Assembly: GCA_026983955.1 (NCBI GenBank)
Contig: JALSTB010000018.1
Coordinates: 1-64,000 of the forward strand
Reading direction: 5' to 3'
DNA: 64,000 nucleotides
Source of the DNA: Melioribacteraceae bacterium
Lineage (GTDB): Bacteria > Bacteroidota > Ignavibacteria > Ignavibacteriales > Melioribacteraceae
Both the position numbers and the translations under genes were made by a program. Shown here one piece after another: positions 7,509-15,567 of this stretch. The notes beneath the pieces are model-generated. The model worked only from the letters and a program-made list of their open reading frames with translations, made no database searches and was not told the DNA's origin. The stretch's first letter is position 1. Each line of letters begins with the position of its first letter.

Positions 7509-10500
7509 ATGAACATTACAAAAAAAATAGCATATATTTTAATAACAGCACATTGCTTAGCATTCCCCAACGTAATAAATGCGAATGGGAAAGACTTAAA
7601 TTTTGCTTCTTCCGTTTTAGACCCGTTAAAAAATAACATTATATCAAATGGTTTAACTTTTAATTATCTTGACAGTTATAAATTTATACTTTTCAACGGA
7701 GTCATAAATATTGAGAAAGAACTCAATTTTGTAAATTCACTACCGCCTGGAATTAAAAAACAAATACTGTTGGGATTTATTTTTAAGAAGAAAGCCGATT
7801 TAGAAAGTGAATACATTACACTTAAAACAATTCTAAACAACATACCGGAATATATTGAATATTATGATGAATTGATTTCCTCGGCAAAAGCAATGAATAA
7901 ACTTGATGAGCTAAACCGGCAACTTGCAAAATCGGATACCACTAATAAATATTTACTTTACGCAAAGGCTTTGTCCGAGTATTACTCGGGAAATTACGCG
8001 ACCGCCAACAGGCTATATAAAAAGCTCATTGAATCCGGCTTTAATAACATTTCGGTTTACTACCGGTATTCATATTCTTTGCGTAATGAAGGAGATTATC
8101 CGTCAGCGCTCGAACAATTGAAAAAAGCCCGTCAACTAAATATTGAAAAAAAATATCTACCTAAATTTTTAAATGCGGAAGGATCGCTCTATTACCTTTC
8201 CGGTAAATATAAAGCCGCTGAAACTCTTTACCGTAAAGCGAGGAAACTAGCCGAAGAAAAACATAACAACTACGAGCTTATAAAGTCGTTGGTTAACCTT
8301 GCAATTATTGCAGATGAAAAAGGAAAGTTGGCCTCAGCAAGAGAGTTATTTAAGAATGCTTTGTCAATTGCACAAAAAATTAACGCACTTGAATTGAAAG
8401 CATTAATCCATTCCGAACTTGGAGTTTCATTCACATACGATACCCGGTTGGTTGAAGCGGAACGACATTATGAAAAAAGTCTGCAACTCTACCGCTTACT
8501 TAACGATAAAAACAGATTGGCAATACTCCATGCAAATCTGGGAAACGTATATTCCGCTCTCTCAAATTATAAATTTGCTTTGAAGGCATTTGAGAAAGGG
8601 CTCGTGTATGCCGGGGAAAATAAAAGATCCCAAATATTGAATTTAACCGGAATGGGTGATGTGTATGCAAATCTCTCCAACTATTCGAAATCACTTTTCT
8701 ATTATAACCGGGCAAAAAAACTGGCAATGGAAATTAAGGAGATATCAACTTTAGCCGAAATAGAGTACGGACTCGGAATACTTGAACTAAACTTGGAATT
8801 GCCTAATAAAGCATTGCATTATTTCGAAAATGCCCGTAAAATTTCGGAGAATTTAAACAATTCTTTTTTCAAAGCGGAGTTGTTGCATAAATCGGGTGTA
8901 GCTCATTTCTTACTTGGAAATTTTGAGAGCGCCGAAAAATTTTTAACGGAAGCAAATATCATTAATTCCGGAAACGGGGATATTTACAATCAAATAGCTG
9001 TAAATCTTGATCTTTCCGAACTGTTATTAAATAAAAATAAATTCAAACAAGCGCTCGAACTGTTACAAAACACGGGAATACTCTGTAAAAAATATAACTT
9101 AACCCACTTGCTGGCAAAGCAAAATTTAATTTTAGCGGAATTTTACAGGTCAACAGGGAACTACAAAAAAGCAATCGAAATATTGAATAATGCTTTACGA
9201 TTAAGCAAGGGTAATCACGATTTCAATACTTTGATAGAAACAAATTTTCTACTGGGTAAATTATTTGAGCGAACCGGAAAAACCGCAAAAGCAAAGCATT
9301 ATTTTCTTGAAGCCAAAAATGTTTTGGAAAATGTTAGCCGCCCGATGTTTGAAAAGAGCGATATTCAAATTTCTTATTATTCCAGTTTTAATCAAATATA
9401 TAAACATTTGGCAAAATTATACATTAACGAAAAAAATTATGAAGCGGCATTTGAATTAATTGATTTCCAAAGATCAAGAAACACATCACAAAATTTGAAT
9501 AATCTAAAAGTTATTTCCGCTACCGGTGATGAACAAAAATTAAAACGCTTGTACGAACTTGATTGGATGATCGCATCCGGCATTGTTACCGATACTTCCG
9601 CAGAAAAAAAAGAATATGATGAATTGAAATTGACACTTGCTGAAAAAAATCCCGGAATAAAAACCATGTTTGGATTTGATAAATACCAGTTATTGGAAGA
9701 ATTGCAAAACAAACTCGATTCTTCGGAAAGTTTCATTTCTTATTATATCAGCGGTAACTTTACGCAAATATTTCAAATATCAAAAAACAATTTCAACAGT
9801 ATTAAAATAAATATCACCAGAGATTCCCTGACTTCTCTTATCAAAAGTATCACCCCTTTTTACAGGGAAACCCCGAAAAATGAAGAAATATTTTTCAACC
9901 AAGATCTTTTCTCATTCAATTCCGGAGCTTCTTTTAGTTTATATAAAATTATTTTCGAACCGGTATTAAAATATGTAAACACGAAAACGAAGTTAATATT
10001 TTCCTTGCCACCCGACATGCTGAAAATTCCGTTTGAATTTTTAGTAACTAACTATCAAAAGAATAAGAGTCCGTATAATTATAACGAAGTGGAATTTTTA
10101 ATCAACCGGTTTTCAATATCTTATGTTCCATCCGGTCACACTTTAATTAATTTGAAAGAAAAAAACAGAAAGCCAAATAAGATAAACTTGCTGATTGGCA
10201 ACCCTAGAATCAAAAACAGTAACTTTATTTACAGCATACGCGGTTCATTGTTTGAAGATACGGAAACATTACTCGATATTAATCTTGAATCATTAGATTA
10301 TTCGGAAAGGGAAATAAGAGAAATAAATAATTTCGTGGGCAACTCCGAAATTTTTTTAGCGGAAACAGCCACAGAAAAAAATTTCAAGCAATATGCACCT
10401 TTAAGTAAAATAATACACCTTTCAACTCATTCTTTTTTATACAAAAACCAGCCGTTAATAGTTTTCTCAAGCGAAGACGGCGGAAGCGACGGATTGCTTG

Positions 10501-10949
10501 AACGCGGGGAAATAATCCAATTAAAACTTTCAGCCGATATGGTTGTCCTCAGCTCTTGCAAATCCGGTTTGGGAGAAATCGATAAAACCGAAGGTGTGCT
10601 TGGAATGCAAAAATCTTTTTTGGATGCCGGAGCTAACAGCGTGATAGTTTCACTTTGGGATGTTAACGATAGATACACGGCTATTCTTATGAAATACTTT
10701 TATAAATATCTTAGCGAGGGATACGATAAAGCTGTTTCTTTACAAATGGCAAAAAGAAAATTTATAAAAAACCATTCACCCAATCCATATTATTGGGCGG
10801 CTTTTGTTATTTCAGGAGATACGGATAAAATTAATTTTAATACGCAAAAACCCCTATTGATTGAAAATATCGTTCTTTTTCTCTTTTCCGGTTTTATTTT
10901 CTTTATGCTATTCAACCGGTTCATAAGAAAAAAATTAAGACTTCAATGA
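7509..10949 (+). CDS. exported, membrane-anchored TPR-CHAT caspase-like protein
   Basis: 1146 residues. An N-terminal signal peptide (about 1-26) is followed by a long array of TPR units (about 145-640; clear repeats such as ANLGNVYSALSNYKFALKAF), a linker, and a C-terminal CHAT domain (about 800-1110). The CHAT dyad is intact: H974 in HLSTHS (with H970 nearby) and C1017 in VLSSCKSGLG, followed by AGANSVIVSLWDV. A C-terminal membrane helix (about 1118-1136) and a short basic tail anchor it, so TPRs and protease domain should face the periplasm. CHAT proteins are clan CD cysteine proteases related to caspases and separase. It is co-transcribed with the anti-sigma factor, which makes regulated proteolysis of that protein an attractive but unproven role. 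Confidence 0.9.
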   Translation: MNITKKIAYILITAHCLAFPNVINANGKDLNFASSVLDPLKNNIISNGLTFNYLDSYKFILFNGVINIEKELNFVNSLPPGIKKQILLGFIFKKKADLESEYITLKTILNNIPEYIEYYDELISSAKAMNKLDELNRQLAKSDTTNKYLLYAKALSEYYSGNYATANRLYKKLIESGFNNISVYYRYSYSLRNEGDYPSALEQLKKARQLNIEKKYLPKFLNAEGSLYYLSGKYKAAETLYRKARKLAEEKHNNYELIKSLVNLAIIADEKGKLASARELFKNALSIAQKINALELKALIHSELGVSFTYDTRLVEAERHYEKSLQLYRLLNDKNRLAILHANLGNVYSALSNYKFALKAFEKGLVYAGENKRSQILNLTGMGDVYANLSNYSKSLFYYNRAKKLAMEIKEISTLAEIEYGLGILELNLELPNKALHYFENARKISENLNNSFFKAELLHKSGVAHFLLGNFESAEKFLTEANIINSGNGDIYNQIAVNLDLSELLLNKNKFKQALELLQNTGILCKKYNLTHLLAKQNLILAEFYRSTGNYKKAIEILNNALRLSKGNHDFNTLIETNFLLGKLFERTGKTAKAKHYFLEAKNVLENVSRPMFEKSDIQISYYSSFNQIYKHLAKLYINEKNYEAAFELIDFQRSRNTSQNLNNLKVISATGDEQKLKRLYELDWMIASGIVTDTSAEKKEYDELKLTLAEKNPGIKTMFGFDKYQLLEELQNKLDSSESFISYYISGNFTQIFQISKNNFNSIKINITRDSLTSLIKSITPFYRETPKNEEIFFNQDLFSFNSGASFSLYKIIFEPVLKYVNTKTKLIFSLPPDMLKIPFEFLVTNYQKNKSPYNYNEVEFLINRFSISYVPSGHTLINLKEKNRKPNKINLLIGNPRIKNSNFIYSIRGSLFEDTETLLDINLESLDYSEREIREINNFVGNSEIFLAETATEKNFKQYAPLSKIIHLSTHSFLYKNQPLIVFSSEDGGSDGLLERGEIIQLKLSADMVVLSSCKSGLGEIDKTEGVLGMQKSFLDAGANSVIVSLWDVNDRYTAILMKYFYKYLSEGYDKAVSLQMAKRKFIKNHSPNPYYWAAFVISGDTDKINFNTQKPLLIENIVLFLFSGFIFFMLFNRFIRKKLRLQ

Positions 10950-10956
10950 TTTTTTT

Positions 10957-10986
10957 GTCACTTTTTCCTCGAATTACATACTGATA
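10957..10986 (+). promoter_or_regulatory. putative ECF promoter, copy 4
   Basis: GTCACTTTTT at 10957, 13 bases, then ACTGATA at 10980-10986. It sits just after the CHAT gene and 90 bases before the DUF2892 gene, the first of a run of six electron-transfer-related genes that all read rightwards. Confidence 0.65.
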
Positions 10987-11076
10987 ATGTAACCAACCGT
11001 CTTAAGAATCATTGGTATTTCTAAAGCATTGGTAAGTATTAAGACAACATATCTTATTACAAAACGGGAGGAAATC

Positions 11077-11274
11077 ATGAAAGCGAATATAGGTAGAAGT
11101 GATAAATTAATTCGTATATCCCTCGGACTTCTTTTCATTGCCGGCGGTATTTACTATCAATCATGGTGGGGAGCAATCGGATTAATTCCGTTATTTACAA
11201 GCACTATCAATTGGTGTCCGCTATACGCGCTTTTGGGAATTTCAACCAAAGAAAAAGAAACACAAACAAATTAA
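11077..11274 (+). CDS. DUF2892 (YgaP-like) small membrane protein
   Basis: 65 residues. I chose the ATG at 11077 because of the strong site GGGAGGA six bases before it; the frame is open to 11029 without such a site. The sequence follows the DUF2892 pattern: MKANIGRSDKLIRISLG, a hydrophobic hairpin with WWGAIGLIPLFTS, and the closing CPLYALLGIST. The family includes the membrane part of E. coli YgaP, there fused to a rhodanese. The single cysteine in NWCPLY is conserved in the family. It is the first gene after ECF-like promoter copy 4. Confidence 0.85.
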   Translation: MKANIGRSDKLIRISLGLLFIAGGIYYQSWWGAIGLIPLFTSTINWCPLYALLGISTKEKETQTN

Positions 11275-11289
11275 TACGGAGGATATAAC

Positions 11290-12930
11290 ATGAAAAATTT
11301 TTTTATAGGGTTAATATTTTTAACTGCTTTTGCTATAACCATAACCACAGTAATTTCCCGCGGCTTTCGCGTAAGTGAGATACCTAACGGCAATGTAAAT
11401 AACTGCGCAAACTGTCATGTTAATCCAAGCGGTGGTGGTACGCGTGATAACTTCGGCAAATTAGTGGGGCAAAAATTTCTGACCGAACAAAGCTCTGCGG
11501 GTCATGTTATGTGGGGACCTTTATTAGCAAGTTTGGATGCCGATAACGACGGCGTAACAAATGGCGAAGAATTACAAGACCCTTTCGGAATTTGGTCGAC
11601 CGGCGACCCAAACCCGGGAAGTTCGGCTTTAGTTACAAAACCCGGTGATGCAAGCAGCAATCCATTAACTACATTAACGGTTTCTTTTTCGGGAATGGAT
11701 CCGCACGCCGGACAAATGTTGGGTTTGCGTGTATTTGACAGAACAACCATGAAAGAAGTAGGAAGAACAACCGTTTCATCAATAACTTCAAGTTTCGATG
11801 TAATGTTAGATGTGATTTTACAAGGACATAGTTATTACATCGATTTTTTCGCCGATCATAACGGCAATAATTTATATGATATGCCCCCTGTTGATCATGC
11901 ATGGAGAATTGAACTGAATAACGCTCAAGGTAACGACGTTGTTAATTTTTCACACAATACGAATTTCACAGATATAGATTGGAAATATCTATTAACAATA
12001 AATTTCACCGGAATGACCCCGCACGTTGGGCAATTGTTTGAGTTAAGCGTTGAAGACAATCTAACATCCGAAGAAATTGCCAGAAAAAGACTTGAGTTTA
12101 TTCCCGGTTCCGGTTTTTCAATATCAGTACCGGGTCTGGAACTAGGCAAAGAGTATAAAGTTGAAATGTATGCGGATCATAACGGAAACGGACTTTACGA
12201 TTCACCGCCAACAGATCATGCATGGAAAATACAATTCGAAAATAACACGGGTGATGTTCAATTGGATTTTGCCCACAATACCGAATTTACGGATATCGGA
12301 TGGAAATATAATTACACATTAAATTTTTCCGGCATGAATCCGCACGTAGGACAAATGCTCGAAATGAGAATTGTTCGAAATGATAACGGGGAAGAAATCG
12401 GAAGAACAAAGGTGGATGCAATACCAGGTCCGGATTTTTCAGTTTCAATTCCACAAATAGAATTGAATCATGATTATAATGTGGATTTTTATGCGGATCA
12501 TAATGGAAACGGCAGTTACGATTCACCGCCAACAGATCATGCGTGGAGACTTACTTTCAACAGCTCAACAGGTAATTTCGTTGATAATTTTTCACACAAC
12601 ACTAATTTTGTAGACATTAACTGGCCCGGAGCCACCGGAATATTAGATGATTTGGCTAAACTGCCGAATGAATACAGACTGTTGCAAAACTATCCCAACC
12701 CTTTTAATCCGTCAACTACCATAACGTTCAGTTTAAAAGAAACCGGGAAGGTAAGTCTGAAAATTTATAACATATTGGGTCAGGAAATAACAACACTGAT
12801 AAACAAAGTTTTACCATCGGGTGTTCACAGTGTAATTTTTGATGCCGATAATTTACAAAGCGGTACTTATATTTACAGAATAGTAACAAAAAATTATATA
12901 GAATCGAAGAAAATGGTATTATTAAAATAA
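11290..12930 (+). CDS. single-heme T9SS cargo with three internal repeats
   Basis: 546 residues. Signal peptide 1-23, then one c-type heme motif CANCH (C39, C42, H43) in a short domain rich in Gly and Asp, including DADNDGVTNGEE, which resembles a calcium-binding loop. Three repeats of about 110 residues follow (about 130-235, 240-340, 345-455). Each starts with FxGMxPHxGQ and contains YADHNGNGxYDxPPTDHAW and FxHNTxFxDI. The end is a T9SS sorting domain (YQNYPNPFNPSTTITF). The repeats contain regularly spaced His and Asp residues that could bind metal. The protein should be secreted to the surface carrying one heme. I do not know the repeat family. Confidence 0.85.
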   Translation: MKNFFIGLIFLTAFAITITTVISRGFRVSEIPNGNVNNCANCHVNPSGGGTRDNFGKLVGQKFLTEQSSAGHVMWGPLLASLDADNDGVTNGEELQDPFGIWSTGDPNPGSSALVTKPGDASSNPLTTLTVSFSGMDPHAGQMLGLRVFDRTTMKEVGRTTVSSITSSFDVMLDVILQGHSYYIDFFADHNGNNLYDMPPVDHAWRIELNNAQGNDVVNFSHNTNFTDIDWKYLLTINFTGMTPHVGQLFELSVEDNLTSEEIARKRLEFIPGSGFSISVPGLELGKEYKVEMYADHNGNGLYDSPPTDHAWKIQFENNTGDVQLDFAHNTEFTDIGWKYNYTLNFSGMNPHVGQMLEMRIVRNDNGEEIGRTKVDAIPGPDFSVSIPQIELNHDYNVDFYADHNGNGSYDSPPTDHAWRLTFNSSTGNFVDNFSHNTNFVDINWPGATGILDDLAKLPNEYRLLQNYPNPFNPSTTITFSLKETGKVSLKIYNILGQEITTLINKVLPSGVHSVIFDADNLQSGTYIYRIVTKNYIESKKMVLLK

Positions 12931-12940
12931 AATAATCATG

Positions 12941-12970
12941 GCCGGTTTTATGCCGGCTTTTCATTTTTTT
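12941..12970 (+). terminator. probable terminator after the heme T9SS gene
   Basis: GCCGG / CCGGC stem around a seven-base loop, then CTTTTCATTTTTTT. The stem is short, so readthrough into the Rieske gene, whose ribosome site AAGGAGA begins at the end of the T-run, is likely. Confidence 0.5.
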
Positions 12971-12982
12971 AAGGAGATGAAA

Positions 12983-13480
12983 ATGTATTCTGAAATAAAA
13001 AGTAAAGAAAACTCTTCTATTATTTCGCGAAAAGAATTTATTAATAAAATTATAAAAGGAATAAGTGTTTTGACTCTCGGAACCTTATCCGTTTCCTACT
13101 TTAATGCATGCTCGGAAGAAACCAATCCGGTGGAACCGTCGCAGAATAACAATAATTCTAACACGCTCACAATAGATATAAGTAAACCTGAATACAAAGT
13201 GCTAAATAACACCGGTGGTACGGTTGCCATAGCCGGCAATGCTTTTGATAGCAACGGTTTGTTGATAATCCGGGCAAGTCAAAATTCAGTCAAAGCATTT
13301 AGCAGAACCTGTACACATCAAGGCTGCACGGTTTCCAATTTTCAAAACGGTATTTCTACATGTCCATGTCACGGAAGCCAATTTAATACATCGGGCAATG
13401 CCGTCCGGGGACCAGCCACTCAATCATTAAAAAGTTACACCGCTTCACTTTCGGGCAGTATAATCACCATTTCAAAGTGA
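12983..13480 (+). CDS. Rieske [2Fe-2S] protein, membrane-attached
   Basis: 165 residues. I chose the ATG at 12983, which has AAGGAGA at normal spacing; the frame is open to 12938. The N-terminus carries a signal-like segment with SRKEF (near-Tat, without a true twin arginine) and an FNAC sequence at C43 that could act as a weak lipobox. The Rieske fold has both cluster loops intact: CTHQGC (C110, H112, C115) and CPCHGS (C127, C129, H130), where C115 and C129 would form the family's structural disulfide. It should carry electrons outside the cytoplasmic membrane. No cytochrome b is present nearby, so it is not a standard bc-complex operon. Confidence 0.88.
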   Translation: MYSEIKSKENSSIISRKEFINKIIKGISVLTLGTLSVSYFNACSEETNPVEPSQNNNNSNTLTIDISKPEYKVLNNTGGTVAIAGNAFDSNGLLIIRASQNSVKAFSRTCTHQGCTVSNFQNGISTCPCHGSQFNTSGNAVRGPATQSLKSYTASLSGSIITISK

Positions 13481-13555
13481 TTAATTATTTGATATTTATT
13501 GTAATCTTTAATTAATATTAAAATTTATATTATTAACAATAAAATTTAGGCAATA

Positions 13556-13981
13556 ATGAAAATACCCAGGCTTTTATTAACCTTTGTAGCTATAATTATT
13601 TTTTCTTCTTGTGCGGATAAAATAGTAGAGAGTGTTCCCAGTATTGATGAAAAAATTTCGAACAACGTTGTAAGGGCAAAATTTTCCGACATTCAAAACA
13701 AGGTTTTTGATAAATCATGTGCGCTAAGCGGTTGCCATGTAACAGGCGTGCAAAAGCCCGGTTTATCGGGGAATTCTTATAACAACATAGTAAACGTTAA
13801 AAGTTCAACGGGAATGAATTACATCGAACCCGGTTCACCGGAGAAAAGTTATTTGTATCTTAAAATTACCGGGGCTCCGGGGATTTCCGGAAATACAATG
13901 CCTTTGGGAGCTTCACCTTTAAATTCCCGTGTTATCGATTCCATAAGCGTATGGATAAAAAACGGGGCACAAAACAATTAA
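13556..13981 (+). CDS. lipoprotein with cytochrome-like C-x4-CH motif
   Basis: 141 residues. Lipoprotein signal with lipobox FSSC (C19). The body reads FSDIQNKVFDKSCALSGCHVTG, then GSPEKSYLYLKITG and MPLGASPLNSRVIDSISVWIKNGA. This is the pattern of the small 'planctomycete-type' cytochrome c domain, in which the heme motif is CxxxxCH instead of CxxCH and a distal Met (TMPLG) may be the second ligand. Heme attachment to this spaced motif is reported for the family but is not certain here. It lies between the Rieske and YceI genes. Confidence 0.78.
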   Translation: MKIPRLLLTFVAIIIFSSCADKIVESVPSIDEKISNNVVRAKFSDIQNKVFDKSCALSGCHVTGVQKPGLSGNSYNNIVNVKSSTGMNYIEPGSPEKSYLYLKITGAPGISGNTMPLGASPLNSRVIDSISVWIKNGAQNN

Positions 13982-13996
13982 GAAGGTAATTAAAAA

Positions 13997-14581
13997 ATGA
14001 AATATATAAGCTTAATACTATTATTTTTGTTAATTCAAATAAATACGGCAGCGGAAGAGTGGCAGGTAAAAAAAGATGAAAATAATCTCGTCAAATTCAT
14101 TTCATCCACGCCTCTACTTGATTTTGAGGGAATCACTAATAACATCGACGGTTTTATGTATTGGGAAGGTTCAAATCTGTTTGGTGCTAAAAACAAAGTA
14201 TACTTTGAAGTAGATTTGAATACGGTGAAGACCGGCATAGGAAAAAGAGACCGTGATATGCGAGAAGACGTACTTGAAACAGATAAATGGCCCAAATCAT
14301 ATTTTACCGGTTCCATAATTGAATATCAACAAATTGATTCTACAACATACAACGTAATTGCCCAGGGCAGTTTATTCATTCACGGAGTGGAAAAACAAAT
14401 GAAAATTCCGGCAAAAATTATTCTGAACGATGGAACCCTTAAAGTTATTTCAAAGTTTTCCATTTACTTGAAAGATTTTAACATAGAAGCCCCCAGCTTG
14501 ATGGCGTTTATAAAAGTGGCGGAAGAAATAAAACTCGAATTAAGTTTCTTTTTACAAAACATTGACTTGAGGCAAAATTGA
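13997..14581 (+). CDS. YceI-like family protein
   Basis: 194 residues. Signal peptide 1-19, then a lipocalin-like YceI barrel: EWQVKKDENNLVKFISSTPLLDFEGITNNIDGF at the start, TGIGKRDRDMREDVLETDKWPKSYFTG in the middle (the family's conserved DxHMxxxxFFDxxxYP equivalent) and the strand SLFIHGVEKQMKIPAKI. YceI proteins bind isoprenoid lipids such as quinones and are often found beside cytochromes. Its stop overlaps the start of the next gene by 4 bases (TTGA), so the two are probably translated together. Confidence 0.85.
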   Translation: MKYISLILLFLLIQINTAAEEWQVKKDENNLVKFISSTPLLDFEGITNNIDGFMYWEGSNLFGAKNKVYFEVDLNTVKTGIGKRDRDMREDVLETDKWPKSYFTGSIIEYQQIDSTTYNVIAQGSLFIHGVEKQMKIPAKIILNDGTLKVISKFSIYLKDFNIEAPSLMAFIKVAEEIKLELSFFLQNIDLRQN

Positions 14582-15447
14582 AAAGTATTTTAATCTTATT
14601 AAATTTAATTACAATACAATCATTGTTATTTGCACAACCCAAATGGAAACCGCAAAATAAAATAAAAAAAGTTGATTTGGAACTGTTCCGCACAACCCAG
14701 ACAGCAAACTTTCCCACTACGGAATCATTAAAAGAAGGTGATATAATGTATGAAATTTCCCATAGATTCTTGCCTTCCATTAAAGACGGATGGGATTCCT
14801 TTTTCGGTTTCGACGGTCCGGCAAGAATACGATTTGCATTAGGATACGGAATCAACGATCATTTAATGATTACGCTGGGAAGAAGTAACAACACCGACAA
14901 TCTTGATTTACAAATAAAACAAAAGCTATTACAAATTTACAATCGTAAATTTCCTCTTGTGTTTTCCCTGCAAGGCGGCATATCATGGAATACCGAAGTC
15001 CCCGCAAATATTTCCAGAAACAGAATTGATCCCGCTAATTTTCAGTATTATCTCCAACTTGTTTCCAATACTTCTTTGTTTAATAAAAAACTTGGGATTG
15101 GAATTGTGCCATCACTTTTATATAACAGTTTTATCTATTCGGTCGAAAAACAATATTCACTTACGATAGGCGGATATTTCCAATATTACATAAATAAAAT
15201 GTGGAGCGTATGGTTAGAATTCAACTCAACCATAGCAGGTTACCGCGGCAGAATAAGGCTGGACGAACAAGGCAAATCACACAACAGCATTGCTTTGGGT
15301 TTCGATATAGAAACCGGCGGACATATTTTTCATATAATGGTTACGAATAACGCCCGTCTCAATCCATCCCAATATTTAGTTGGAGCGGATAGATCTGCAG
15401 CGGACGACATGTGGCGTCTGGGATTTGGGATTTTACGGTATTTTTGA
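14578..15447 (+). CDS. DUF5777 family outer-membrane beta-barrel protein
   Basis: 289 residues. TTG start at 14578 overlapping the upstream stop, with TTGAGG eight bases before it. Signal peptide 1-20 (LLFAQ). The body alternates polar and hydrophobic residues with aromatic strand ends (FALGYGINDHLMITLGRS, YSLTIGGYFQYYINKMWSVWLEF), as in outer-membrane barrels, and the family-like feature YEISHRFLP is present. DUF5777 genes often accompany YceI and cytochrome genes in Bacteroidota. It is the last gene of the probable ECF-controlled redox run. Confidence 0.85.
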   Translation: MKSILILLNLITIQSLLFAQPKWKPQNKIKKVDLELFRTTQTANFPTTESLKEGDIMYEISHRFLPSIKDGWDSFFGFDGPARIRFALGYGINDHLMITLGRSNNTDNLDLQIKQKLLQIYNRKFPLVFSLQGGISWNTEVPANISRNRIDPANFQYYLQLVSNTSLFNKKLGIGIVPSLLYNSFIYSVEKQYSLTIGGYFQYYINKMWSVWLEFNSTIAGYRGRIRLDEQGKSHNSIALGFDIETGGHIFHIMVTNNARLNPSQYLVGADRSAADDMWRLGFGILRYF

Positions 15448-15567
15448 AAATTCGAATATAATCCGGCGGTCTTTACGTTCTACGTTTTGCTTGAACGCTA
15501 AACATTCACATAAATATTTCAATAATTCATTATCTTATGTTTGTCAGAATTAACATATTAAGCGTTT

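Noticed and set aside
5919-10949. Type III-E CRISPR (Craspase) locus, because of the TPR-CHAT and ECF sigma genes.
   Set aside because: There are no CRISPR repeats, no gRAMP/Cas7-11-like gene and no Csx30/Csx31-like proteins; the CHAT protein has a signal peptide and membrane anchor. Only the functional parallel is kept.
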